Origin: Lonicera japonica
Lineage: Eukaryota > Streptophyta > Magnoliopsida > Dipsacales > Caprifoliaceae
Reading direction: 5' to 3'
NCBI GenBank assembly: GCA_021464415.1
Contig: CM038469.1
Span: 164,501-228,500, forward strand
DNA length: 64,000 bases
Shown here: positions 1 through 9,849 of the stretch, one piece after another
Layout of the letters: each line of letters begins with the position of its first letter
How positions within the stretch are numbered: the stretch's first letter is position 1
Program-made: the position numbers and the translations under genes
The notes under the pieces: model-generated
What the model was told of the DNA's origin: nothing
What the model saw: only the letters and a program-made list of their open reading frames with translations
Databases searched by the model: none

Positions 1-2
1 CC

Positions 3-1583
3 GACCCCAACAATCAGAACCAATGGGCCCCGGATTCAGGCCCCACTTACCAACAGCAGGAGCCACCCATAGTCTGGCCGCAACCCCAAGTACAACCCGG
101 TTTTGACCCCCAATACCAACCATGGCCACAAGTTCCCGCAAAACCCATTCCACCACCGGCCCCAGCAGCCCTCCCCAATGAATACCCAGACATCAACCGA
201 CTTCGGGCAGTATATGCAGAATCGGTAATAGCACGAGAACAGCCCGACGAGGTGTCAAGAGAGAGTGAGGAAATGAAGAAGCTGAAAGAGCAGATGAGGG
301 TCCTACAGAAGGGGGTGTCCCTAATAAAAGGTGCAGACGAGATCACGGATATGAATGCCTTCTCCCTCTACCCAGAAGCGAGATTACCCCAGGGATTCAA
401 ACTCCCTTCCATCACCAAGTTCACTGGAACCACGCCCCCTAAAACTCACCTACAGTCCTACATCAGATCCATGCAAGTGTCCGGTTGTGGAGAGCCGGAA
501 TTAGCACAAGCCTTTCACATGACTCTCACGGGAGCCGCCCTGAGATGGTTCTTTGGTCTAGAAAGGCATCACACGCAGACTTGGGGAGATATCGTCAAAG
601 AATTTATGACCAAATACGGGTCCAACGAGGATTTGGAAATTACCCGTAAACACCTGGAAATGGCCAAACAGGGCGAGAAAGAAAGCTTCAGCGACTTTGT
701 CACCCGCTGGAGGGAGATGGCCTCCCAAATGTCCAAACGACCCGATGAAGAAGAACAGCTAGAAATCATTCAGAAGAACTTCACTCCAGCCGTACTGAGT
801 TGCATGGGAAAGCACGTATTCCCACACTTCAGAGCCCTGTTGAGTATGGGGTCACAAGTAGAGGAAGAACTGGCCAAGAAAGTTGAAACCGATACCAAGA
901 AAGCCTCTTACGCTGGAAGAAAGACGACCACTCCAGCCGTAAACCAACTAAGCTCGTACCCGTATCAACAAAACCCATTCCAGCAGTCACCGTAAGTCCC
1001 CCCAATGAATTGGCCTATGCAGGGAGACTCTTCAAACACCGAGGCCAAGAAAAGGAGAAATTTCTGCACCCTCCCCACTACTCTGGTTAAGAGCCTGGAA
1101 CTACTCCAAAAAGCTGGACTAGTCGCTCCACTCAACCCACGCCCCCCACCAAACCCTATTCCCAACACTTGGAGAATGAATGAGAACTGTGCGTACCATC
1201 AAGCGGCAGGCCATGACACGGAACGCTGTTTAGCTCTCCGCCATCGAATCCAGGACCTCATTGAAGCCGGAACCATCCCCGCACCCGGCGGGCCCAATGT
1301 TACTAACAATCCACTTCCTAACCATGCTCCACCTGCAGGGATTAATGCCTTGACCACTGATGAAGAAGGCTTCGATCCCGTGGGGCTCATTCGAGATGAC
1401 CCAACCTACAGGGCACTCATTGTACTGCCAGCAAAGGCTCAAGTTACCCCAGGCCTCAATCCAATAATCGACCAATGGATGGCCAAAATGAACTTCCTAC
1501 CCGGGCAGGGTTTAGGAAAAACAAATCAGGGGATCTCACAACCACTCACAATCAAAACCAATCCCGGAAAATCTGGGATATGA
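3..1583 (+). pseudogene. gag: gag of Tat-A (5' partial, one internal stop)
   Basis: The frame is open from base 3, so the true start lies upstream; the ATG at 252 is internal. The N-terminal part is proline/glutamine-rich, followed by a charged helix (about 240-310) that looks like a coiled coil. The retrotransposon gag core follows (about 390-870, with FSDFVTRWREMASQM), then a zinc-knuckle-like CAYHQAAGHDTERC (about 1189-1230). Near the end PGQGLGKTNQG (about 1500-1535) resembles a G-patch glycine motif. A single TAA at 993 splits the frame. The coding sense continues in the same frame, so it is probably a CAA-to-TAA change. Gag would form the cytoplasmic particle that packages element RNA. 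Confidence 0.88.
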
Positions 1584-1646
1584 TGGACCCAGAATAAGAA
1601 GAAACAATCATGGAAATCCCAAAACCCCCCCAGGGAGACAATCTGT

Positions 1647-3924
1647 ATGACAGAAACCTCCCCCGGGACTTTCAGTTGGTCGACAGAGCCAGAATCGTCA
1701 GAAACTTCAGAGGAATCAAACCCGGCATCCCTTTGGATCCAACAAATCACCCGTTCAGGAAGGGTATACCAACCACCACCGGATGCTGAGAAAACACCGC
1801 CACCTAAGGAAATAGGAGAAGATAGAGTGCTTGAGCAGTTGAAGAAGACCCAGGCACACATCACCATTTGGGGCCTCTTGGTTGCCTCCAAACCCCACAG
1901 GACCGCTTTCATCAAACTTCTGGACGAAGCCGTGATATCACCGGACTCCACACCCGAACAACTGCCAAACATGATCGGGTCACTTACAGTCCAAAGAAGT
2001 CTGTCATTTTCAGATGAAGACTTGTCTCCATTGGGGAGAAAACACAGCCTGGCTCTCCACATCACCGTCCGAACCCGAGGGAAGATCTTGCCACAAGTCC
2101 TCATCGACAATGGGTCGACCATAAATGTTTGCCCCCTGAAGACTGCCAGATGCTTGAGTATCTTGGATTCAGAGCTTTCACCATCCGCCGTAACCGTCAG
2201 GGCCTATGATAATACCAGGAGGGCCGTTCTGGGTTCTCTGAAGCTTGATCTCATGGTCGGTCCCGGAATTTTTCCGGCCGATTTCCAAATCATAGACATT
2301 CCCTCCAGTTTCAACCTCCTGCTGGGAATAGCATGGCTACACGACATAGGAGCACTCCCCTCCTCCTTGCACCAAAAGATTAAGATACCGTTTGAAGGGA
2401 ACATAATTACCATCCAAGGAGATCCTGAAAGGACCTTGGCAGATGTGGAGTTACCTGTTTTGGGAATCGGGAGCCAGAGCATACAGTTAGGAGGCTTTTT
2501 TTATGAGCCTCAAGTACAAACTCTCAGCACTCAGATAATCGAATATCTTCCCCCAGACAATATCCCCGGTCTCAGCACCAAGATTACAAATATGCTAAGA
2601 ATGATGAAATACTTACCTGGAGCCGGCCTAGGAATGGGACAATCAGGACTACTTCAAGCCTTGGAACCGGTAACGAGGTACGAAAGGGAAGGTTTGGGGT
2701 ACCAACACACTGAAGAAGACGATCAACAAAAAAGGGGCCGAGGGCATCAGTATCCGAGTTTCAGCTCTCTGAACGGATTCTTTATCAAAGAAGGAGAGGA
2801 CTTCCCCTTTTGCAGCTTCCAGGAGCCTTGGAGAAACAGTAACGGAGAGAACCTTCCTGGATGGGAAATCTTCTATGAAGAGGACCTCTATATCAAGGAA
2901 AACACCGTACACAGCTTCTCTACCAAGTTGACAATCGGGTCGAAGGAAGAAAGTGAAGACAGGAAAGGCGAAGAGGAAAAAATGATCGGAGATCTCTTCG
3001 ACATCATGGTTCTAGGGGATGACGAGCCGAGGGATGACCCCGTACACCTGATATACGCTGATCCAGACTACCAAAGGGAAAGGGAAAAGAGTGAAATTGT
3101 AAGGGTGAGAGGTGAGAGTGAAAGTAAGGCTAGGAAAGAGCCACTCCTAGATTTACTCTTTAAACTTGTACCTGTAAACACTATTATCAATGAAGAAAAC
3201 TCTGTGTTGCGTTATCCTGTTATTTGTAATTCTGTAATAGCTTATAAGGAGTTAGAAAGACTGAACGAACACCCGGAACGGGAGGAACAGCGTATACAGA
3301 GTGAGGAAGGAGACACTCTCGAAATTAACCTCGGAACAAAAAAGGAAAGAAAGGAGGTCCGCATTGGGACAAGTCTGAGTGAAACAGAAAAAGAGGAATT
3401 CACACAAACTCTGAAAGAGTACGTGGATGTCTTCGCCTGGTCTTATGCGGATATGCCAGGATTGAACAGTCAGATAGTCATGCACGAGATACATACCAAG
3501 CCGGAGTTCAGACCTGTCAAGCAAAAGTTAAGAAAACTTACGCCAGAATGGTCCCTAAAGGTAAAGGAAGAAGTGATGAAACAACTGAGTATAGGGTTTT
3601 TACGGGTGATCGATTACCCTTCATGGTTAGCCAACATTGTGCCCGTTCCAAAGGCAAATAGGAAGGTCCGCATGTGTGTGGATTACCGGGATCTTAACAA
3701 AGCTTGTCCGAAGGATGATTTCCCATTACCCAACATCGATTTGATAATAGATAACACGGTCAACCATGCCCTAAAGTCATTTGTGGATGGTTTTGCCGGG
3801 TATAACCAGATTAAAATGCACCCGGATCACCAGGAAAAAATGGCTTTCATCACACCATGGGGAACATACTGCTACACAGTTATGCCATTTGGGCTGAAGA
3901 ACGCCGGGGCAACCTATCAGAGAG
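1647..3924 (+). pseudogene. pol: pol of Tat-A, part 1: protease and N-terminal half of reverse transcriptase
   Basis: In the same reading frame as gag after a TGA at 1581. The aspartic protease is marked by VLIDNGSTINVCP (about 2098-2136), with DNGS in place of the more usual DTG/DSG. A second G-patch-like stretch, YLPGAGLGMGQSG, lies near 2610-2650. A long charged linker follows. The RT palm and fingers have VPKANRKVRMCVDYRDLNK (about 3645-3700), SFVDGFAGYNQIKMHP and MPFGLKNAGATYQR (up to 3923). The RT domain is cut by the LTR-B insertion at 3925; the apparent end at 3929 is only the first stop inside that LTR. The RT would copy element RNA into DNA. Confidence 0.92.
3920..3924. repeat. left target site duplication of LTR-B (GAGAG)
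   Basis: GAGAG stands directly before TGTGAACACC and again directly after the LTR end TTCTCACA. Removing the LTR and one GAGAG restores an uninterrupted RT reading frame. Confidence 0.95.
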
Positions 3925-4169
3925 TGTGAACACCCCAATCCGCGACTCTCGCGTGAACCTAACAAGCATTCTGCATCAAGTCTTGAGTCGTCATGCATAC
4001 AAGAGACTGTTAGGAAAAATCCTGATTTTTGAGCGCGTTAGGAATATACCGCAACCCTTGTCGCCACTTCGCTTACTAGGACGGGAATCGACCTGCCCGG
4101 TCAGGTCGCGGGGTGCGGGGCAGCGCCCCGTTAGAAAATTTGACTTTTTTGGTAGCCAGCCGCACGCCC

Positions 4170-4280
4170 CCAACCGCACGGTTGGCTCCTAGCCGCAGCC
4201 CCCAACCGCACGGTTGGCTCCCAACCGCACGGTTGGTACCTTCCCTAGCCGCACGGTTGGCTCCCCAACCGTACGGTTGG
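4170..4280 (+). promoter_or_regulatory. palindrome array upstream of the LTR-B TATA box
   Basis: CCAACCGCACGGTTGG occurs at 4170-4185, 4202-4217 and 4221-4236. A fully symmetric version, CCAACCGTACGGTTGG, is at 4265-4280. A decayed copy, CTAGCCGCACGGTTGG, is at 4245-4260, with single half-sites around. The array ends about 70 bp before the TATA box. A role as a protein-binding array in the U3 promoter is inference. Confidence 0.8.
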
Positions 4281-4352
4281 CACCTAGCCGCACGCCCTGC
4301 GGCTACCCTTTGCGGTTGGCCTCTTTTGGAGCGTTTTTGGCGAGATTTTTGC

Positions 4353-4360
4353 TATAAATA
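4353..4360 (+). promoter_or_regulatory. TATA box of LTR-B (TATAAATA)
   Basis: TATAAATA in the context GCTATAAATAGGACC, downstream of the palindrome array and upstream of a GA-rich, intron-free leader. The same octamer is the TATA box of the Tat-A and Tat-C LTRs. Confidence 0.8.
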
Positions 4361-4940
4361 GGACCCTTGGGCTCTCATTTGGGGACATCAACACTCAATA
4401 GTGTCTTTAGTAAGTAGAAACTCTGTCAGAATTATCAGAGAGTCATTTTAGAGAAATTCTGAGAGAAGGTTTTAGAGAGAGAATTTCTAGAGAGAGAAAG
4501 TTCTAGAGAGAGAAAGGAGCAATCAAGGCAAGGTTCTTATTTCTTCTTCAAGCGCATCAGGTACGTCTTTCTACAACCCTCCTTAATTTCAATACTGCAT
4601 TTAATTTCAATTTTAATACAGAAAATTAGATAACTTGCAAAGAAGTTCATTGCTTTCAAAACAAATCCTTTCTAAGTTTTACAAGAAATCTAAAACCTGT
4701 TTTGACACGTTTTCAAAACAAACAAAAATACAAAAACAGTTTCCAAAAGAATGGAACTACGAGACTCTGATTTCATTCTACGAATGAATACGTAGGCGCT
4801 CGCAAAGCTCGAGTCTGATTTCAAAATATTGTTTTAAACTAAAACTTATCCGGAAAGGACTATTCTGAAAACCATTCGAACTACTTGCAAGATATCTAAA
4901 ATAGGAATTAGATGCATGATCCATTAAGAGACCGAAAGGG

Positions 4941-4971
4941 CGAATTGGGTGCCTAACACCTTCCCAATTCG
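4941..4971 (+). other. conserved stem-loop in LTR-B
   Basis: CGAATTGGG, a 13-base loop TGCCTAACACCTT, and CCCAATTCG form a perfect 9-bp stem. The same structure with changed stem bases is in the Tat-A LTR (16801-16831) and in the Tat-C LTR (44076-44106, minus). It lies well downstream of the TATA box, in the transcribed R/U5 part. Confidence 0.7.
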
Positions 4972-5185
4972 TAACGTAGTTCCCGAACCCTAGCAAAGTA
5001 AATTTTCAAAATAATTCTCTGGTTTCAAACGTATGAAAGATAATTCGTTTTCAAATTGTCCTTCGTACGATCTTTTGTTTGTTTTCTCGTAAAACAAACT
5101 GGCGACTCTACAAAACACGTTTTCAAATAAAACCGAGAACGAGGACTCTTTTCTCCTATCTCGGGTATGGGTCCGGATTCTCACA

Positions 5186-5190
5186 GAGAG
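5186..5190. repeat. right target site duplication of LTR-B (GAGAG)
   Basis: GAGAG directly after the LTR end. It is the partner of 3920-3924. Confidence 0.95.
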
Positions 5191-5363
5191 CAGCCACCGC
5201 TATTTTCCACGACATGATCCACAAAGAAGTAGAGGTATATGTAGACGACATGATAATCAAATCAAAGGAGAGGGAAGGTCACATACCAGCCCTGCGAACT
5301 TTCTTCGACCGGCTCCGCCAGTATCAGATGAGACTCAACCCGCAGAAATGTGTGTTCGGGTAA
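5191..5363 (+). pseudogene. pol: pol of Tat-A, part 2: RT catalytic YVDD region
   Basis: Continues RT after the LTR-B insertion: AATAIFHDMIHKEVEVYVDD, with the catalytic YVDD box near 5237-5248, then MIIKSKEREGH. The frame hits TAA at 5361 because one G is missing in the run at 5358-5360; RT sense continues in the next frame (KCVFG, then VTKGKLLGYVVSKKG). Confidence 0.9.
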
Positions 5364-7293
5364 CCAAAGGAAAACTCCTGGGATATGTCGTCAGTAAGAA
5401 GGGAATCGAGGTGGACCCCGCTAAAGTTCAAGCTATCCAAGACATGCCTAAACCTCGTACCGAGAAAGAAGTCCGAGGATTTTTGGGTAATCTGCAGTAC
5501 ATCAGTAGGTTCATCTCTCAGCTCACTCAGACTTGCGAGCCCATCTTCAAACTCCTGAGGAAATCTTCACCAGGAGAGTGGGACGGCCAGTGCCAAGAAG
5601 CTTTTGATAGAATCAAAGAATACCTCTCCAAACCCCCAGTATTAGCCCCGCCCCAGACCGAACTGCCACTAATCTTATACCTAACCGTCACTGATTCGGC
5701 TGCGGGAGGAATGCTAGCCCAGCACCTGACCGATACCCGGAAGGAGCAGGCCATCTATTTCCTCAGCAAAAAGCTGTCCCCGTTTGAGATAAACTACACA
5801 CCATTGGAGAAATCGTGTACCGCTCTCGTCTGGGTAACACAGAAACTACGACACTATATGCTAGTTTTCCCAGTCATCCTGGCATCACGGATCGATCCGT
5901 TGAAATACCTCTTCGAGAAACCGGCTCTCTCGAACCGAATGGCAAAATGGTTATTTTTACTCTCCGAATTTGACATCACCTACATGACCCAGAAGGCCGT
6001 TAAAGGCAAGATCATAGCTGATTACCTGGCCCACAATCCAATATTGGGAGATGTGCTAGAAAAAGCCGAGTTCCCAGACGAAACCATCATGAATGTTGAG
6101 ATCGATGAAGACTGGAAATTGTACTTTGACGGGGCCGCCAATCGGAATGGAAACGGGATAGGTATCCTGTTAGTCTCTCCAGACCAAACTCACTCCCCGG
6201 TATCATATCGCCTGGACTTCTTCTGCACCAACAACATGGCTGAATATGAAGCCTGCATACTCGGGTTAGAGATCGCTCTTCAAAGGGGTATAAAGAGGAT
6301 ACAGGTATACGGAGATTCAGCACTAGTGGTCCACCAGGTTCTGAAAGAATGGAAGATCAGAGATGAGAAATTAGTCCCTTACCTCGCCCGACTGGAAGAT
6401 ATCGCGGGAAAGTTCAAGCATACGGAATTTTACTATCTCCCTAGGTCTCAGAACAGTTTTGCCGACGCACTGGCAACCCTGGCATCTATGATCGATATCC
6501 CGGAGGGGATGGAAGAAATAACCCTTATGGTACAAAAGAAGTCAGAACCAGCACACTGCACGGCCTTGGTAATAGAGAATGAAGGGAAAGGGGATCCAAC
6601 CACTTGGTTTTACGATATCTGGAACCTGCTGAAGAACCATCAGTATCCTGAGAAAACAGACAAGAAAACACGGGTCATGCTCAGAAGATTAGCATCAGGG
6701 TTCATACTTTGTGCCGGAAGATTGTATAAAAGAAACTACGACGTGACTCATCTTCAATGCCTCACCGAAGAAGAATCAGTCAGAGTAATGGATCAGATAC
6801 ATGGGGGCGATTGCGGACCTCATATGAGCGGACATACACTTGCCCGCAAAATCATCAGACAAGGTTATTTTTGGTCTACTCTGCAAACCGACTGCGCTAA
6901 TCACGTACGCCGTTGTCACAAATGCCAAATCTATGCTAAATCCCAGAAGCTTCCTCCAAAAGAGTTGTACAACATGACTGCTCCCTGGCCTTTCGCAACT
7001 TGGGGAATCGACGTCATAGGGAAAATCTCGCCCAAAGCCAGCAACGGCCATGAATTCATACTAGTAGCCATCGACTACTTCACCAAATGGGTGGAAGCCG
7101 AGTCTTACCAGACCCTGGATGCCAGGAAAGTTGCCCGATTCATCAAAAGGAACATTATCTGTCGATATGGGGTCCCACACGAGATCATCTCAGATAACGG
7201 CACCCACTTCGAAGGAGATGCTAATACAGTCATGGAGGAATACGGTATCACCCGACACAAATCTTCGCCATATAGACCACAAACCAATGGGGG
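5364..7293 (+). pseudogene. pol: pol of Tat-A, part 3: RT thumb, RNase H, second RNase H, integrase
   Basis: RT thumb and connection (GYVVSKKGIEVDPAKVQAI, RGFLGNLQYISRFI), then the Ty3-type RNase H region (about 5680-6000, YTPLEKSCTALVW). An extra RNase H follows (about 6110-6490) with YFDGAANRNGNGIG, NNMAEYEACILGLEIAL and YGDSALVVHQV; this dual arrangement is diagnostic of Tat elements. Integrase follows with an HHCC zinc region (about 6800-6930), WGIDVIG (first Asp near 7010) and ISDNGTHF (second Asp near 7193). A run of five G at 7289-7293, one too many, shifts the frame just before the catalytic Glu. Confidence 0.93.
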
Positions 7294-7850
7294 CAGTTGA
7301 AGCCGCCAACAAGAATTTGAAGAATATCCTAAGCAAGATGACCGACACCTGCCGGGACTGGCCGGAGAAATTACCATATGCATTGTGGGGATATCGCACC
7401 ACCGAGAGGGTCTCCACAGGGGCAACCCCGTTCTCTCTTACATACGGGATGGAAGCAGTCCTCCCTGTCGAGTTAGAGGTCCCTTCCCTCAGAGTAATGC
7501 TAGAGAATCAAGTCAATGAACTGGAGTGGGTCCAGGCACGGTATAACGAGCTAGCCCTATTGGATGAGAAAAGATTGAAAGCAGCATACCACCATCAGGG
7601 GTATCAGAAGAGAATCGCTCGAGCATTTAACCAGAAAGTGAGGACTCGGGGTATCAACGAGAACGATATTGTATTGAAAGAAATTCGAGAACTGGCCAGA
7701 GATCCGAGGGGTAAGTTCGGGCAGAAGTGGACAGGGCCATACATCGTCAAAGAAATCGATACAGGAGGTGCCGCTATACTCACTGATTTGGATGGGCAGT
7801 TACTACATTCACCAGTCAACTTGGATCGACTGAAGAAGTATTATCAATAG
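7294..7850 (+). pseudogene. pol: pol of Tat-A, part 4: integrase C-terminal part
   Basis: Sense resumes after the G-run frameshift with AVEAANKNLKNILSKM, which contains the third catalytic residue (Glu near 7299) of the DD35E triad. GYRTTERVSTGATPFSLTYG and the C-terminal KFGQKWTGPYIVKEI DNA-binding fold follow. The frame closes with KKYYQ and TAG at 7848-7850. Upstream ATG codons in this frame (from 7119) overlap the integrase core in another frame and are not real starts. Confidence 0.9.
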
Positions 7851-8073
7851 GTGTGGCATGTAATAAGAACTACGTAAACCTGAGCCCCAACTCAAAACTT
7901 TTTGTTCTTTGTAAAAATCAAAAAGGGGAACGTAGGCAACCTGAGAAGTGACTTCAGGCCCGGTTTAAACTTTGTAAATAAATTTATTTCCCGCAAGCAG
8001 TCCCTCATATATTATTAAAAGGTGGTTCAGAACACCGAAGGTTACAGAGGAGACATAACAAATACGAAAGAAA
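7851..8073. other. shared 3' untranslated stretch between pol and the antisense gene
   Basis: About 220 bp between the end of pol (+) and the end of the DUF7745-like gene (-). No reading frame of note. Its only clear signal is the double-sided poly(A) motif at 7976-7989. Confidence 0.6.
7976..7989. terminator. bidirectional poly(A) signal between convergent genes
   Basis: AAATAAATTTATTT is palindromic: it gives AATAAA on the + strand (7977-7982) for the gag-pol transcript and AATAAA on the minus strand (7984-7989) for the antisense gene that ends at 8074. Position between the two convergent stop codons supports the call. Function is inferred. Confidence 0.55.
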
Positions 8074-9330
8074 CTAATCCCTAGGGGTTGGCCACACTGG
8101 GTCCTCAATAGCCAAATCGATCCGAGCTTCGTCCAAGATCTGATATGCAAAGACAATGTTATCATCAGTAGCCTCCGTATCCATGAACCGGAACCACTCC
8201 ATTTGAAAGGGGTCGTCGATCAGTTCTCCTTCCAGAGATTGCCAGCAAGAGCGGATGATATCAGCCCGGAGGGGCCGGGTAATACCAAAACGGGCATAGT
8301 TGAACTGACGAGTCAGTCGAGCACGCCACATCCTCTCTACCGATAAAGAAACATGTGGGGTCACAAATTTAGACTCAGAAGAGAAGTTGTTCAGACCAAG
8401 GGGAACCTCCTGAGGAATGTTAAACTGCCGAAAAAGACGCCCAGGGAGATAAAAGGAAGTGAACCAGAGCCCGCGGAGCCGAACGTAGTTCTGACCCCCA
8501 GTGCTAAGTACCATCGCCCTCAGCTTCCACCAAGGAATGCTCCACCGGATAGCCCGAAAGTTCTCCGAAAACCATACCGTCCAATCAGAGGAAGACATGG
8601 TCAAAGCACCAAAGAGAGGACGATGGAAGAAATGAGTCGGATTGTCGAGCCGAGCTCCGTTGAAACCCACCGATCGAAAGCGCTCTAGCAGCCACATGTA
8701 TAGCAGACGCGGACTCCCCCGGAAAAAGGGCGAGGCCCCCCGTTGAACATCATCAAGACCATTCAGGGTCTCTGCAAGAATGATCGGCACTATAGACTCC
8801 CCATTTCTAGCCTGGTAAATCAGACTCAGGATAGTCGGATCAACACGGGAAGAACCCGTCACCAGCAGCATATCAGAAACCAGGCAAATCAGGGCCGCTG
8901 CAGTACGCCCCACGCCGTAAGAGGCCCTATCTGCATAACGATGAAAGAACCTCACCATTTTATGGAGGTCAAGAAAACCATCGGCAATGAAACCATCACA
9001 GGCCGCCTGGGGAATGGCTAACAGAGCAATTAGCATGTCACGGGGACCGATTTCTTCTATGGGAACTGCCATCGGGAGACAAACGTCAGAACGTAACAGC
9101 CAGGAGAACTCCTCATAGGTCGGGCAGAGCTCATCTAGTCCAAAGCGGAAGAGATGGTCCGCAGGACTCCAGAAATACAAGGCACCTAATAGAAAGGAAA
9201 AATCGACGGGACGATGGCACCAACCCGCTAAAGGACTGAAGGCACCAAAGTTCAGACCATTTTCGGAAGATATCAAAGCATCTCGAGCATTGACATAAGA
9301 AAAATCAGATTTTGTGCGATAAGAAGACAT
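8074..9330 (-). CDS. antisense accessory gene of Tat-A: DUF7745-like protein (418 aa, intact)
   Basis: A single uninterrupted 418-residue frame, antisense to gag-pol. I chose the Met of MSSYRTKSDF at 9328-9330. The longer frame to 9447 only translates the promoter palindromes (reading MSRDN and CRATN) across the TATA box. The protein has FSFLLGALYFWSPADHLFRF followed by LCPTYEEFSWLL, and late in the chain RLRGLWFTSFYLPGRLFRQF. From memory this pattern (a hydrophobic block, then PT-EEF) fits the DUF7745-type family seen in plant retroelement-derived proteins; I could not run a search. No catalytic motif is visible and the function is unknown. It is the only long undamaged gene in the element, which contrasts with the broken pol. 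It is driven by its own TATA box and two palindromes and ends at a shared poly(A) signal. Confidence 0.7.
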   Translation of the reverse strand: MSSYRTKSDFSYVNARDALISSENGLNFGAFSPLAGWCHRPVDFSFLLGALYFWSPADHLFRFGLDELCPTYEEFSWLLRSDVCLPMAVPIEEIGPRDMLIALLAIPQAACDGFIADGFLDLHKMVRFFHRYADRASYGVGRTAAALICLVSDMLLVTGSSRVDPTILSLIYQARNGESIVPIILAETLNGLDDVQRGASPFFRGSPRLLYMWLLERFRSVGFNGARLDNPTHFFHRPLFGALTMSSSDWTVWFSENFRAIRWSIPWWKLRAMVLSTGGQNYVRLRGLWFTSFYLPGRLFRQFNIPQEVPLGLNNFSSESKFVTPHVSLSVERMWRARLTRQFNYARFGITRPLRADIIRSCWQSLEGELIDDPFQMEWFRFMDTEATDDNIVFAYQILDEARIDLAIEDPVWPTPRD

Positions 9331-9368
9331 TTTTGGAAGGTGTGAGGATGAAGGAAGGAAGATGGATG

Positions 9369-9376
9369 TATTTATA
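9369..9376 (-). promoter_or_regulatory. TATA box of the DUF7745-like antisense gene
   Basis: On the minus strand this reads TATAAATA, the same octamer as in the LTR promoters. It lies 24 bp downstream (in minus sense) of the palindrome at 9401-9416 and about 40 bp before the chosen ATG, giving a very short leader. Confidence 0.65.
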
Positions 9377-9400
9377 GCAAAAAAGAGGGACCTGTACCTG

Positions 9401-9447
9401 TTTGTCGCGCGACAAACCCATATCCAGGAGGGATTGTCGCGCGACAA
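9401..9447. promoter_or_regulatory. two TTGTCGCGCGACAA palindromes upstream of the antisense gene
   Basis: TTTGTCGCGCGACAAA at 9401-9416 and TTGTCGCGCGACAA at 9434-9447, both perfectly symmetric. The same element is repeated in the LTR of this retrotransposon (15657-15918) and before the second antisense gene (13725-13792). Confidence 0.85.
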
Positions 9448-9849
9448 ACTCCTTTGGGGTCACCCTAATTTTGTTCTTTCTACACATAGCAGTCATGATT
9501 GCCAAAAGAATCATTTTTGGATGCTTTCTTGTTCTCACTTTGCTCTTTTTACAGGAAAAGTATCACTACACTACAAGGTATGACTTCTAAAATACCGACT
9601 CTTATATATATATATATGTGTATGTATATATCTTTTCACATACGGAGAATAAAAGTATAATCAAACACAGATAAAGATATTTTATAAATCCTATAAAAGA
9701 ACAGTTTTTTAAAATATCTGTCTAAACATGTCTAAAATAAATACATATCTGTCCAAAACTAACACTAAATGCAGAAAAAGGAAAGCTAATCTACTCGGGC
9801 GCGTTTTGACACGCTCCCACTATCACCCGAGCCTTCCTCGGGAGTAAGA
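9448..9849. other. intergenic stretch between the two antisense genes
   Basis: AT-rich, about 400 bp, no supported gene. It holds a short TA/TG dinucleotide run (about 9603-9632). It would contain the 3' untranslated part of the plant mobile domain gene and the distal promoter of the DUF7745-like gene. Confidence 0.5.

Larger units (their letters stand above)
3925..5185 (+). mobile_element. LTR-B: solo Tat-type LTR inserted in the RT of Tat-A
   Basis: A 1261-bp segment running TGTGAACACC...TTCTCACA, flanked by GAGAG on both sides. No internal domain accompanies it, so it is a solo LTR left by LTR-LTR recombination. Its first bases (TGTGAACACCCC) and last bases (GGATTCTCACA) match the pattern of the Tat-A 3' LTR (TGTAGACACCCC...GGATTCTCACA) and the Tat-C LTR start, so it is from a related family. 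It holds a palindrome array (4170-4280), a TATAAATA box (4353-4360), a GA-rich leader (about 4430-4520) and a conserved stem-loop (4941-4971). Confidence 0.95.

Noticed and set aside
993..1000. CCGTAAGT at the gag stop as a possible splice donor (Ogre elements splice between gag and pol)
   Set aside because: The donor pattern is good, but gag sense continues in frame straight through it and no matching acceptor is evident, so a simple stop mutation is more likely.
9331..9447. N-terminal extension of the DUF7745-like protein starting MSRDNPSWIW
   Set aside because: It translates the TTGTCGCGCGACAA palindromes and the TATA box. The next Met at 9330 gives a sensible start.
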